Assembly: GCA_905250885.1 (NCBI GenBank)
Contig: CAJNOQ010000466.1
Coordinates: 1 to 49,862, forward strand
DNA: 49,862 bases
Direction of reading: 5' to 3'
DNA from: Didymodactylos carnosus
Lineage: Eukaryota; Rotifera; Eurotatoria; Philodinida; Philodinidae
Part shown: positions 13,199-25,659 of the stretch, piece by piece
Position numbering within the stretch: position 1 is the first letter of the stretch
How the letters are laid out: each line of letters begins with the position of its first letter
Program-made: the position numbers and the translations under genes
Notes under the pieces: model-generated
What the model saw: the letters and a program-made list of their open reading frames with translations, nothing else
The model's database searches: none
What the model was told of the DNA's origin: nothing

Positions 13199-13860
13199 AT
13201 GACAGACGAATTTTTTGTTTGTTTTATAATTTTAAATGACCCAGTTAACTTGGCTTACAATAAAGTATGTCAAGTGCTTTACTACTATTCTGTAAACAAA
13301 CTTGCTTCTCGTGTTATTTCTCTCAATTTTGACTATCATTCTTCTAGTTCTCTACTTGTGTCTCAACTTTGTTTCCCAAATCTCACTCTTCGTCATAAAT
13401 ACTTTAGACGTCTACAGCTTTTCTAAATTTATCATCATCTAAGTCCTGTTTCTCTTTTTTATACTATTCATCGTCCTCACTACTCATCTTTACGTCTTCA
13501 TCATTCTAAATATGCTCGCATTCCATCTTCTGTTCATGGTTATTCTCCGCAGACGGTGTATACTTCTTTTTTTTATTCAACTATTGCTGACTGGAATAAT
13601 CTCCAAGAGTCAATTATTTGTCTTTCTTGTTTAACGTCTTTCAAAACAGCTTTATGTCAGTATCTCTTCCAGTGAAACATTTGTCAGTTAAGAATTTATA
13701 TTTGTTCTTTTTTTTACTACTTCTGGTTCTAACCTTGTCTTATTTATTTTGTTCTTTTTTATTACTCTTTTTGTGTTGTTTGACTTGAGTCATTTATTAC
13801 AGATCAGTGACCTTTGGTGACTCTCTCACTTTTCGTGAATAAACAGTCTTAGTCTACCGC
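13199..13860 (+). mobile_element. LINE remnant: reverse-transcriptase C-terminus and 3' UTR
   Basis: One frame stays open from 13199 to the TGA at 13673-13675, except for one in-frame TAA at 13424. The translation has the C-terminal pattern of non-LTR retrotransposon ORF2: an RxxxLRxxHH block, then TVYTSFFYSTIADWNNLQ, then SFKTAL. The 3' UTR ends near CACTTTTCGTGAATAAACAGT (about 13829-13849) and contains AATAAA. The 5' part, including the catalytic domain, is missing, as expected of a 5'-truncated copy. A second copy of this tail lies inverted at about 34657-34790. Confidence 0.7.
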
Positions 13861-14124
13861 CAGTACAGTTTGATAGGTCAATTATATGTTTTCCACTAAA
13901 TCAGTGATACGCCCAGTAATTCTCTTAGACACGTGTATTCTCGCCTAAGGAAATTCTACGTCTCGACTACATCTGTGTATTAAACACAAACCATAATAGT
14001 TTGACCATAGATGAATTGTTACTAGTGACTTGGCAAGGAAATATCAGGTTCCAAATTGTCGTTGTAAAGGCAGATCAGTGATTTATTGTTAACCACGTTT
14101 AGATTTAAACTATACTTAACAAAT

Positions 14125-17100
14125 ATGCCTAGTTATGAAGAAGATCTTCCTAGTCAAACAGAACAAACTTTAATAACACAATTGGTCGAAGATGATCTGC
14201 CTCAACGTTGTCGTGCTGTTGCACAGGTAAGAAGTAAAATAAAAGCCAGTGAAAAAAAGTAAATGAAAAAGTTAAAGGATTTATTTTGTATTTTAGTTGA
14301 AAAATCTTATTATCGGGAGTAAACGATTTAAAAGTACATTTTATCGTGTTGGAACATTAGAAATGTTATACGCTCTGCTTAATCAATTTTGTACACCATC
14401 TGTTAGTAATAATTATAATGTTGATTTACTAATTCAAATTATTGATTGTGTATCGTCATTTGCTAAATCAAACAATAAATTAATTATTGAACGTCTTACT
14501 GAACTTGGATTTATTCAGCAATTATTATGTTTATTAAATATGCATAATGATTCGCTTACACTGTGTGAATCATGCTTAAAATGTTTAAAATCATTTTTTA
14601 TTAGCAAAAATAATAATGCCAACTATCAATTAAAAACAGATTATACAAATTATTATCAGCAACAAAGTTCATTTACTCTGTTATGTGAACAAGATAGCTT
14701 AAAACCGCCGACAACTTCACCAATGCAAATATTCAATTCATTTACACCATCTTCAGCTTCGGCTACCACAAATTCACGTTCTCCTATTGATATTTTATTT
14801 GATAATCCGTCATCTATTGACTGTTTATTGAAATTATTACCAATGTCCAAAACAATACAATTATGCGTTATTGAAATTTTAACATGCGCGTGTAAAAATA
14901 ACGAACTGCAATTACAACTGATACAAAAAGATACAATCAAGACTATTTTACATCTATTAGTACAAAATTATATTCCGGTGAGTTCCACTACACAATCAAC
15001 GACAAACAAACTTAATCAGAGCAAAAATAATAGTGTCGACAATGGACATGATACACTGACAACAACGACAAAATTATTTCCATTAAAACCACCAGTTGAA
15101 AATAATAATAATACAACATCGAGGTAAATCACTTGCTTGGAGGGATGAGTTGTTTCGGGAAATCAGGTGTTTTTAACTGAAAAGAAATTTTTTGTTTATA
15201 GTTTAATTCTTTCTATTGTACAAAGCAAGCTTTAGTCCTTCAACAAACATTAGTTGTACGTTTGTATATCCACCAGATTTTTCAGTAGAATTTAAATACA
15301 ATAGGGTTCGCTATATATGCGATAGATGCAGGTAGATCATTTCAAAATAATTTAGAATGATGGGATAAATGTCGAAGAGGAATCCGCTGGTCGGACAGAT
15401 CGTCTATTTTCAGTGAGACTTTGAAGGTTCAGACGGAACAGAAAACTTGTGCATACATAATTTTATGAAAATATAGGAGTCTATGATAGTCTTTTGATGA
15501 AGACGAAGATAGCTCGTTTCAGTAACTGGTGCTGTTGATATGGGGCTGAGCATGTGTCCTTTCCACGTAAGATTGTAAACAATATGAACATCAAGTAATT
15601 TTAAATGAGAAACAAGCTTAAGAGACAGGTTATGCGTTTTACTGTACTGTTTTACATGTTCAACAATCTCAGTGGAAATAGACAACCTTATGAGATTCAG
15701 TGGTAATTTCTATGGCAGCTCTTCGCTTCGTAGACATGTCCTACATCGTTCTGACTTTGTTTCATACAGTTCTAGTCAGCAACAGCAATATTACTATCAA
15801 AAAAATTCGTTAACAAATGAATCCATTATATTGGTCTGTTTAAAATTTCTGAGTGCCGTATGTTATGAAAATCCTGAAGTATCATCAAGGTAAACACTGT
15901 TTTTGTTTTTTTTTTAGTTTTCTTAACAATTCTTTTTTATTTTTTCAGATTATTATGCGTAGTCTATTCTAATAACCAACAACAACAACCAACAATCTGT
16001 GATATTGTCCAAAAATTCTTAAATAATGGCAAATTTAAATTATTTCAAATTTATTACTATGCAGCCAAATTTTTTGTCAACTTATGTAAAACAAAAGCAT
16101 TACAACCAGGTTCGTCACTATAATTGATATAGTGTCCATTACACAATATTTGGTTTCTTATTTAGATCATAAATATGTATCACTTGGTGCAATGACAACG
16201 TTAATTCATTTATGTACTAAATATCATTTGTCATGTGTCTATTTATATTCTGAATGTTTGGATACATTAACATATTTATTGAATGGAAATCCTACTCTAC
16301 ATCATGTACGAATAGTCTTATATCTAGATGTTGAATTAAAACGTTGTTCTTGTTGTTTTCTTAAGTGTGCTACATATACGGAACAATTATTATCGAAATT
16401 ATTCGTATACGTGGTAACACCAACAAAAATTATTGGCGATGATATCGATACAACTCATGCAGCAATCGTACAAATACGAGCATCAGCACTAACTTTGTTA
16501 GCCGTTTTGTCATCTCATTTTGAAGATATCCGAAAACGTATTTCAGAGCAGGATAGTAAGTCTATTTAAGATTTGTATAGCGAAAATAAAATCATGCTCT
16601 TGGAAAATGTTAAAATAGTGTTTAAAATACATCGTACGTTCGTAACAGAAAAAATAATCTGATAAAATAGACAGAATGTTTTCTTTGCATACATTATTGC
16701 ATGGACTATTTCTGAAATCTTTCCTCAAAACAAGCATTGAACGTATTCTAATATGATTGTGTATTCGGTATTTTGTAGTACGATTTTTGTAAATTTTTTA
16801 GATTTAATATCAACAGTAATTGAATGTTACCGAACTTCGAATATTCCCTTACAGTTGGCATCATTACGTCTATTTCATGGTCTATCACGTTCTGTTCAAC
16901 AATTACGGACAACATTCAATGATAACATATGTGATTTATTATTAGACTCAATTAAAAGTCGGGATTTGGCCGTTGTTAAAGTAGGTTCATGTGTCATTAG
17001 TAACGTTGTGATGGAATTTTCGACTTGTCGAATGGTAAATAAATAAAAGATTAAATTTTTGTTCATGATTGGGCTATTATCGGATTTTTTTTTCTCCAGA

Positions 17101-18024
17101 GATTATTAAATGGTGGTATATTAGAAACATTACTCAATTTATTAGATCAGACTGATCGTGAATTGTCTCTTAACGCTATGTGGGCAATTCGAAATATGAC
17201 ATACCTGGCAAGTTTAAAAGTGAAACAAGATATTATTAATAGTAGGTCAAAATCGTACTATTTCTAAAGAAACTATCTATTACTTCTTACATCATCATTT
17301 TAGATTTGACAGGCGAACGTATTTATTCTACTCTTGAACAATGTTCAGATAAACAGTTTCTCATATGTTTGTTAAGTCTCTTACGTAATCTTTTTCTTGA
17401 GAAAGATGTCGATATTCTAATTCATTTGTTTGATCCAATGAAACTTTTAACGGTAAACAATAATCTTTTCACATTTTCAATTTGTATATATTACATTTTT
17501 TATTTCAGATATTACAAGCCATGCTCGAAAAAGATTATCCAGAAGAAATTCATGAACAAATAATTTATTTATTAGATAATTTAGCATCAAATGAGTATAT
17601 GAAAACAATGATGAAAGAATCTGATCAATTATTTAAAAAAATTTCTAGTTTCAAGGTAATGCGAGCCAAAAACATACTTGTATAGAAGAATTTTTTAATC
17701 TTTTATTCAAATATCATTAATAAATGATTAAAAAAATTTCCTATCATTAAGCAGAATTAATATCATTTATAAAGATATGTGTCTTCAGATGTTTTATGTT
17801 CATATATTATTATTTACTTTAAATAGACTTCGATTATTTTCTTCTAGTCTAATATCGCATCTTCTTTACAAATAGCAGCTACTACATGTTTAAGTTCGTT
17901 AGACGAATCACAAGTTTGTACGTGTTTGTCTAAAAATAACTTTATTAAAATATTTTGCACTATTTTTATTTATTTTTTCCTAGATGATCTTCATGAATCG
18001 TGCGAAGATGCTGAATGTGATTAA
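14125..18024 (+). CDS. ARMC8: Armadillo repeat-containing protein 8 (CTLH/GID E3 ligase subunit)
   Basis: ARMC8 is the armadillo scaffold of the CTLH/GID ubiquitin ligase. The exons are 14125-14226, 14297-15123, 15719-15889, 15949-16109, 16166-16555, 16802-17034, 17100-17241, 17304-17452, 17509-17655, 17848-17917 and 17984-18024, about 810 residues. Family signatures include LKNLIIGSKRFKS near the N-terminus, YLDVELKR, FEDIRKRISEQD, LFHGLSRSVQQLRTTF, MEFSTCRM and LLSLLRNLFLEKD, all in the order seen in animal ARMC8. The protein is longer than the usual 670 or so because of polar insertions in exons 2 and 3. The intron at 15124-15718 is the only long one and may hold a LINE fragment. The last two exons are the weakest part: donor GTACGT at 17918 gives a short tail ending at 18024, while donor GTTTGT at 17914 would end at 18061. 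Confidence 0.88.
15410..15685 (-). mobile_element. Possible decayed LINE fragment in an ARMC8 intron
   Basis: A 91-codon minus-strand open frame contains EHVKQYSKTHNLSLKL followed by LLDVHIVYNLTWKGHM. This resembles the segment after the palm domain in non-LTR reverse transcriptases, which typically read LGV-ID-NLTWKxHI. Nothing upstream (the catalytic YxDD) is visible. The similarity is short, so it may be chance. Confidence 0.35.
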
Positions 18025-18431
18025 TCTAAATGATAACGATGAACGATTTCTATTTTTATAGCAGAATACAAGAGAACGTGATATATTTTATCAAAAGTGC
18101 CAATATGTACAGTTTACATATTTTTTTTATTATTCTTATAGACTTTTTTTCATAGCGCTGCATTTTTTTTTTGTTGTTGATAAACTGCCGTGAAGCCACG
18201 TTATCTTGCATAATGATTTTGTTGTAGGTAAAATGACCTTTAGAGAAAAATAAATACTTTGAAACACTTTTGATGTAGCCTTTTTTATATTTCTTTTTTG
18301 ACAAATATCTTTTCCTTGTTTTCCGGATTTGGGTTTTTTATGAGATAAAGAAGATATCTCGAATATATTGTTATTTTCAGCAAGTAAATTTTTGCTTATA
18401 AAGCTTTACAAGAAAAGGTAGATAATCGACA

Positions 18432-18649
18432 TTAACCCTGATCCGACCACCTATAATATGCGCAAATTCTACCGGTTTCATTTGGATACTGCCTGAACAC
18501 AACAGTTAGATGTTACCGCTTCACTTTATATTCCTCTAGGGTGTACTATCAATATGAACTGATTGCATTCACTCATTATGTATCTGACAGAGCAGCAAGA
18601 CATTCAAAGCATTCGTTTTCGCCTGAGGTCCTGGACGGATCAGGGTTAA
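18432..18649. mobile_element. piggyBac-type MITE (TTAA-flanked)
   Basis: TTAA at 18432-18435 and 18646-18649 flanks a 210-bp element. Its ends are inverted: CCCTGATCCGACCA at the left and, reverse-complemented, CCCTGATCCGTCCA at the right. TTAA duplication with CCCT-type termini is diagnostic of piggyBac-like elements. There is no coding capacity, so this is a MITE. It lies between the ARMC8 stop and the MED10 start. Confidence 0.85.
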
Positions 18650-19013
18650 ACTGGACAAAATGAGCTAATTCTCCCCCCAATAAACTTTGGCAAACAACTC
18701 AAGTCAGTTTTGGGCTAAAAATCGTAGAAGGAATCTCAGGAAAAATTTGTCAGCAGTGGTCCTCTATTATGGAAGGGGTTTACAAATATCTAAACGTTAA
18801 AATTAAAACTAGCAGACCTCAGTACGTTCGTAGAACGTGACACTCTGATTCCACTAAACTTTTGAGCATTATATTGGCAATTGCTGTCATTGTAGCTTGG
18901 ATTTATAGCAATTATGATTAAAAGTGATCTGTAAAGTTTTAAATGCGGCATATGAAGCGAAAAAAAAATTTCTCCTAACCAACTGTATAAAAAGTCTGCT
19001 TGTAAAAATCTAG

Positions 19014-19508
19014 ATGAATGAGCATTTAACGAAACTTGAGAAAGAATTAGAACAAATGATTAATATGACATGGAACCTTGGTGTGACCGTAACCGATTTT
19101 CAAACTCAGTCTCAGACACGTCTCTATCAATTACTCGAAAGTTTAATTAATTCACTAAAAGAAGTTGATCAAATGAAAATACATTTCAATGATATTCATA
19201 TTCCAGGACAATTATTAAGGTAAAAATAATTATCGTTTAGCATAGTAATAAGTTTTACACATTCCTTTTCTCCTATTTCTAGCTACGTTGATGAATTAAA
19301 AAATCCACAATTGTACACTAGTGATTGTTTGAAACATGCATTAGAACGTAATGAAGAGCTAAAAGGAAAAAATGATGCATTAGAAAAATTTGCCACAATG
19401 TTATCGGTAGAATTAAGTACACAATTTCCAAATCAAATGGCTCAATATCGATTATGGCAGAAGAAAACATTGAAAGAAGGACAAACAGGAATTGATTCTG
19501 TTCCATAA
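19014..19508 (+). CDS. MED10: Mediator of RNA polymerase II transcription subunit 10
   Basis: MED10 is a middle-module subunit of the nuclear Mediator complex, which bridges activators and RNA polymerase II. There are two exons, 19014-19219 and 19283-19508, with a 63-bp intron. The product is 143 residues, against about 135 in vertebrates. The family core is clear: N-terminal helix MNEHLTKLEKELEQMI, LGVTVTDFQTQSQTRLYQLL, FNDIHIPGQLL, then YVDELKNPQLYTSDCLKHAL, ERNEELKGK and QFPNQMAQYR. The start at 19014 matches the family N-terminus closely. A polyadenylation signal AATAAA lies at 19606-19611. No other gene is close upstream apart from ARMC8, on the same strand. Confidence 0.95.
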
Positions 19509-19605
19509 TCACTGCTGTAACTTGCTTAGAAGGTAGATTATTTTATGTACATTTATTGTTAACTGAGACAGTTTTTTTTATAAATACATGTATATGTAGT
19601 GAATG

Positions 19606-19611
19606 AATAAA
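19606..19611 (+). terminator. MED10 polyadenylation signal
   Basis: AATAAA lies about 100 bp after the MED10 stop codon, the expected place for mRNA 3' end formation. Inferred from position and sequence only. Confidence 0.6.
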
Positions 19612-22600
19612 ATTGTAAATATCTTAATGGATCATTTCATTAACGGTGTACAAACTGAAGAAGTGATTCACTGTTTCATACTAAGTATTACAGTCTATTT
19701 TCAATGAGCTCTTGATGTATTGAATAGTATGTGATAACTGTGTTTACACACAGTTCACACTACTCTGTCCTTCTAATCTTCCGATATTATGAAAGTGTAT
19801 GCCCAAAACTACCAGTCATGTGAAAACTCAACTTTTTCACAGTTTGAACAGGATCAGATTAATCGAAAAGACTCTGTTATTGTATATGTCTTCGCTAACG
19901 AAGAGATTCTTAAAACTGCAAGACCGTAGCAATCAGTATGTCTGACGTTTTTTCATCAAACTTAAATTTATGAACTTAGACCATTCGGATATTCGGTGTA
20001 AATAATATCAACAATGACAGAATAATTCCCGTGAGATAGACAACAAACATTCTTTTACTTCTCGTGACAATTATAGTCATGAAAATTTTTCTCGTGAGAT
20101 TTTAAAAAATTATGAGAATCGTGTCTAAAGCGACAAGAAACATGAATTCACTTTTTTCTTCTATGCAAGTTTCAAAGAATCATTTTTCCTGCTGTAATAT
20201 ATTAAATGAAGATTCATTGTAGGTTTAACAAAAAAATTTAAGTTTTTTTAAAAAGCTAGACCTGATCGTATTTATTCAGATCTCTTTCGATATCTGACTG
20301 GCTCATCTTTCAGAATCCGCTTTCTGGTGCTAATGGTGAATTTTAAAATTCAATTATCCGTACTGTACTGGTTTCACAGATGTCACTCTCTACCGACTGT
20401 TTTCGTACTACCATCTGCTAAGTATACGAAAGTTTTATTCTTGTTTCCCAAGTAATAATAGTTGTGTATGATTTCCAAAAAAAATTTTATTCATTTACTT
20501 GCCATATTTTTTTCAGATTTTTATCACTAGGATATTTACTCTTTCTCGTAACACTGTTCGTGTTCGCAACTTCTACGTCTATAATGGTGGATTACATGTG
20601 ATTTGTTCATGATATACGAAGTTTTTTTTCTAGAGATGAAATGATCGAAGTACAGCAGAAGTAACATTTAGAAGCAAGATTTCACAATAAACGCAGTTTT
20701 TGTACTTTAAAACTGATTGTAACAAGTTGCTGCTAGCGTTTGCTTTAACCTAGTTTAATCGAAGGAAATAAACGCTGGTTGTAAAACTTACACCTAGATG
20801 TTACCTTGTGATTGGGAAACACGAAATAATCTTGTTTAAATCATTTTATTTGAACTGCTATTTATTAATATTCTTTGTAAGTATTGAAAGGCTGACTTTT
20901 CATGGTAACAAAACAATTAGCTTTTGAGATTATTGTTCAATCAGACTGAAGACTTATAGTATCCATGAATGATTGTTTTAGTTCTTGTTCAGCTTTATTT
21001 ATCGGATTAATACTGGAGTCAATCTGATTTTTTGAGAGATGCTGTTAATTTTGTCAAGCGTTAGTAGTTTACCATTATGGAACCTTTCTCTGTTGTCGAT
21101 ATATTGCTTTTTTGAAAAACGGTAGACCTGATTATTGAATATGTTAGCCGCGCTGCCGTTGCTAATCAATTATTCGAAAATTCCAAGGTACTGTTCATGT
21201 AAATTTCCATACGGGTTTGAGCTACCACGATTCAAAATATTTAAGTTGGAATAGTATATGACACTGTTGAACAGGAGGTCGGCTGGTATCTCTACCGGTT
21301 ATCCCCGTAGCGCAAAAAGTTGATAATTACCAAATTTTTTTGCAAGGAGTATAAACTGTAAAAATCAATTTCAGGTTTTGAACTGCGATTTGTGGGTAAC
21401 ATCATTCTGTAAGTCTCGTTGGATAGAAAGAAAACAAAAATTTCATCTAAGAAATCATTTTTAATTTAAATTCATTTATTTTCAATGTGATAATCGTGGA
21501 TTAAGCTGAAATTTTCATGTTATCTTTGTATTCAACTATTCTTTGTTCTCTTGTTTCTAACCTTGAATAGGAGCGATTAAGCTTATGCATAAAACAAATA
21601 CGAGTAACAACAAAACTGAGTGTTGTTGTTGTATTATTTCTTTTGCGTGCTGTTGTTTTTATGTTTTTCTTTGCGTTTCTACTCCACACATTTTCTCGTA
21701 CGTTTTAAACATATGTTTCTATTAATCGGTGGGCGCAGAAGAAAGAAAAGAATAAAGACTTTTTTCTCCCGTTCTTTTTGTGCTTCGTCATAGAAATTGC
21801 AGCTTCGTTATTGCGTGAACATCACATGAGTGGACATGCGCATCATATTTTCTTTTTACGCATAAACTCTAATCAATCATTTATAAATGAAAAAGGCTTG
21901 ATTATTTTATTATATCAGTAATATTTCATTCTTGTAAGTACATTGAGTCTCAGAGGGAGCAAAATGAATGTTTCAATACTTAGAACAATATTCTCTGCCG
22001 ACATGCCTAATATCATGGAAGACGAGGGTGAACACTTGGGAAAGTTCCCTCGTAAGACATATAAACTTTGGTTTTCAATAAACTGCAAAACTGAATATAT
22101 TGCTCCTAACTCTATATGTTGTCCAATAATTGAGGCCATGCAATTAACGCGATATTTCCAGTGTTCATTTTTTTTACTTTGAAGGATTGTGTTTGTAAGA
22201 TTTACATTAAACAAGTTCTAACTTCTCTGCAGTCTGTCACTGACTTCGCTTGATTTTTAGTTTAATAAGTTCATCTACTTTGATAAAGTTGTCTTTTTGT
22301 GTTCGTGATACTATTTGATTATTCTTCATTTGCATTAGTGTTATATACATGCAAAAAGAAAAAAATGACTGTCTATACAACGTTGTGCCTAGTGATTAAC
22401 AGACAATTTAAGCAGATTTTCGAAACATCACGATATTGCCTCTTTGTTTTTATCTATTGTGGTACTAAATAAAACAATATGGCCAAACGAACGTTTTGTT
22501 GGTGTTTTTCAAACAGATATATGTGTACCGAAAGAAAAGAAATTATTCGATTATTCGTATCTAGTATTGTGATCGAAAGCTTTTTTTTTATACACTGTCT

Positions 22601-24340
22601 TAGCAAGTCATTATAAGGCTACCCACAGTCGAATGAAAAATTGATTCAAGAAGCCTAAGAAATCTTGCGTTAGCACGCAGCCAAGTCGAAAGATCGAATA
22701 TATCCGAGTTTTCAAATGATCTCTAAGAAACTGCTTCCAAGCCCAAAAGGAGTAATAATTTGAGATTTCTGCCAGAGATGAAAACAGCTCGGGTAGATCT
22801 GAGGTTCAGATCAGAGGAAAAAGAAATTTCAGGTTTTATTCGGATCATATCACGAGAAAATAAAAGAGAAAATTTTTGTCAGTTGCGTTTGATTCATTTA
22901 TTTTTAAACGCATGTCTTATCTATTGACGTTAAATGAATTTGGTTCCTCCTGATTACAGTTTGATAATATACCTTCCAGTAAAACGGTTTTCAGTTTCGG
23001 ATTATTGTCAAATCACCAAGGAAAAATGTGTGAGTCATTCGAGTCAAATTTTAAAAAAGTTTTTAGCACTTCGGATCGAGTTCGGATCAGACAATTGTGA
23101 TGCGATTTGGTCTCTGGTTTCTACCATTCTTGATCTCTTAGGTTGTATTAATCATATAGTGGAAGGAGTTTACAAATACATTTTAGAGGTAACTTATGTT
23201 TTTGTTGAACGTCCAATTACGAAATGATGCTAGTAGTGCATCACAGTTTGTGTATAGGAGTTTAATTAAAACGTTGGTTAAGATAATTTGGAATTAGGTC
23301 TTGAAAGATGATGATGATACAGCGACTGGAACAGTAAGATAGTCGTAGGACTAAGAACGGGTTGAAAAGTAGCAGTTGATTACGCACACATTGTGAAATA
23401 AAGAACGACTGATTCGTTTTCTAGAGATTATGCAGCTCAGCGTCATAAATCTCTAGTAAAAACGCTAAATCTCTAACAATCATTTTTTTGGAAAAGATAA
23501 CTTCCAACCTTGAATGTCGACTGTAAATGAAATGAGCGTTTCTCATCTGAATAGAAAAATAAAATAAAATCCAAAGAAGGATATAAGGTCACTGGTTCTC
23601 TATTTATAACAATGTGCCGGACCTACAATACAAATAAGTGGAGTGTATGAAGAAAATGAATTACATCATACTTTGCTGTATCATCACACTCAGATATATA
23701 ATCATAAAAATTTACTCGTATGAATCACACATTACTTTCTAGAAATCATATTTAAAAAAATATTTTTGCGCTATTCACTTTAAATACTATGAATATAGCA
23801 TGCGTCATTTGTTTTTCTTTTCTGTAAGTTCTGGTGCACAACAGAGAAAGATAGAAAAGAAAAATTTTTCTTTTATTATTTATAATTTGACAAACATGAG
23901 GTACAACGTGTATATATAGCTCTTATCTTTTGTAGTAGGGTATGTTTCGTCATTATTATATGATCTTCTAGAAGAAGGAAAAAGACAAATAAAACAGTGC
24001 TTTTAGTGTATATATTGTATGTAAGATATTGAATGTGTTTCACTCGCTAAGAAAAGAGAAAAATGAAAACCAGCCAATTTAGTGACTAACTGGCAGCAGA
24101 TGATAGAACTATTTTTTTACTAAAACTTTGATGAACATTGCCGGCAACTGTTTATCAAGGAGAATTCTAAGATCCATGTGTTGTACAATAGTGCAACAGT
24201 CTATACTAAATAGTGAGGATTTTCAGATCTAATCTAATGTAGGAAAGAGAAGTACTTGATAAGTACAATTGTTTTAGGCTATTTATTTTGCATGAATAAA
24301 GATCATCAGTTCATATTTTTCACTCATACTTATTTTTCAG
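19612..24340. other. Intergenic region without a recognised gene
   Basis: This 4.7-kb stretch shows no exon chain. Open frames at 21943-22182 (+), 22214-21915 (-) and 22934-23227 (+) are 79-99 codons long, and I recognise no domain in any of them. The first two overlap on opposite strands. They could be old transposon fragments or chance. No tRNA, CRISPR-like array or terminal-repeat element was identified. Confidence 0.45.
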
Positions 24341-24525
24341 ATTATCTTATTTACGATTACAAAGTGTCATTTTTGTTTGGTAAGATACGAAACAATATAT
24401 ATTTTCACATAGTTTATTTGCGTACTTTTTTTTACAGAATTTGTTTAATCAATCTAAACTCTTCTCTCGAAAGCCACAAATCATTGTACAATCATAAACA
24501 TTATCCGATATTATTTTCGTTAATT

Positions 24526-25648
24526 ATGGAACAACCGGAATCAAATCCAAGGTCTTGTAAAAATAACTGCGGTTATTATGGAAGCCAAGCATATGAAGGC
24601 ATGTGTTCACAATGTTATAAGGATCATCTGAAAGAAAAATATGATACTGGAAGTAGTCCATGTAACAGTAAGTATTTTGTTACTCCTTACAATTGAATTT
24701 CACAGACATCAATCAATCTTTTTTTTTATTTGCTTTTTAAGACTATTATTCACCATCTATGAATCATCAGACATCATCCACATCTTCATTTACGTCACAA
24801 CAACCACAACCGCAGGAAGATGAACAAGCTATGGATGATTCTGCCCATATCTTAGGATCGATGGATGAAGATAATGATAGTTCAATGATAACAGTGATGA
24901 AATCAGGCAGTGAAAAATCGACTGCTGTTACAAATGTCAGTGAAAATGAAACAAATGATGAATCTTTAAATAGTGATGTGATGCAAAGAATTGTTTCTAC
25001 GCCATCGTTACCTATTAGTATAACGAAAAATATTGACATCCCAAAAAATTCAACAACTTCATTGTCCGAATTAGATAATTCAGGTAAGACATTTGTTTGT
25101 TTTCAACTCCATTTGTCTTGTGAGGAACAATTCCTTCAGCGTGGATTAGTTTAATAAAATTTGTTTGCTTAGGTTAACGTATACCTTTGAGATGATCCGG
25201 TTCCTTTTGCTATATACGACACAATTTAAACTATATGCATTTCTATAGAGTTATTCACTTCTGCATTTAGAACGGAGGATAAAACTGTAGATCGAAGTTC
25301 TCCACGATATTTCAGACAAAACTAATCTTGTCAATATCTCGTTTTAGTTTCAGGTGCAGAATCGATATCTCTGTCTGCTTCCAGTGTTGATAGAAAGAAG
25401 AAACGATGTCTTACTTGTAATAAAAAACTTACATTAACTGGTACGTTCTATATTTCTTTTGTTCCATTGATCTGACATATTTTTCACTTTTTTTTGTAGA
25501 TTATCCTTGTCGCTGTGGTGGACATTACTGTTCGTTACATCGTTATGCCAATGAACATCAGTGTACATTCGATTATAAAGAACATGGTCAAAATGAGATT
25601 AGACGAAATATGCCTGTTGTACAAGGTGATAAAATAACAAAAATTTAA
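24526..25648 (+). CDS. A20/AN1 zinc-finger protein, ZFAND5/ZFAND6 type
   Basis: Proteins of this family bind ubiquitin through the A20 finger and act in proteasome activation and stress signalling. The exons are 24526-24667, 24742-25083, 25354-25440 and 25500-25648, giving 239 residues. The A20 finger is at the N-terminus, CKNNC...YEGMCSQCYKDH (residues about 11-34). A Ser/Thr/acidic linker fills exon 2. The AN1 finger is C-terminal: CLTC...CRCGGHYCSLHR...HQC. The tail IRRNMPVVQGDKITKI matches the ZFAND5/6 ending. The start is the ATG directly before EQPESNPRSC; upstream sequence looks like spliced 5' UTR with acceptors near 24341 and 24437. Exon 3 has two in-frame acceptors 6 bp apart (25348 or 25354). 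Whether the orthologue is ZFAND5 or ZFAND6 is not decidable. Confidence 0.92.
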
Positions 25649-25652
25649 ATAG

Positions 25653-25658
25653 AATAAA
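25653..25658 (+). terminator. Possible polyadenylation signal after the ZFAND gene
   Basis: AATAAA begins 5 bp after the stop codon. It is very close, so a later AATAAA near 25674 may be the one used. Confidence 0.35.
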
Positions 25659-25659
25659 A

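Noticed and set aside
18775..18800. Similarity of TGGAAGGGGTTTACAAATA to a string near 23160
   Set aside because: The match is about 19 bp with one mismatch and does not extend on either side, so it does not support a dispersed repeat.
21915..22214. Overlapping 99-codon minus and 79-codon plus open frames
   Set aside because: Neither has a recognisable domain or splice partners. Both strands being open suggests chance or an old repeat; left unassigned.
22934..23227. 97-codon plus-strand open frame
   Set aside because: No domain, no splice structure, isolated in a gene-poor stretch.
24256..24525. In-frame upstream extension of the ZFAND gene
   Set aside because: It is AT-rich, lacks family similarity, and is crossed by apparent 5' UTR splice sites. 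The conserved family N-terminus begins at 24526.
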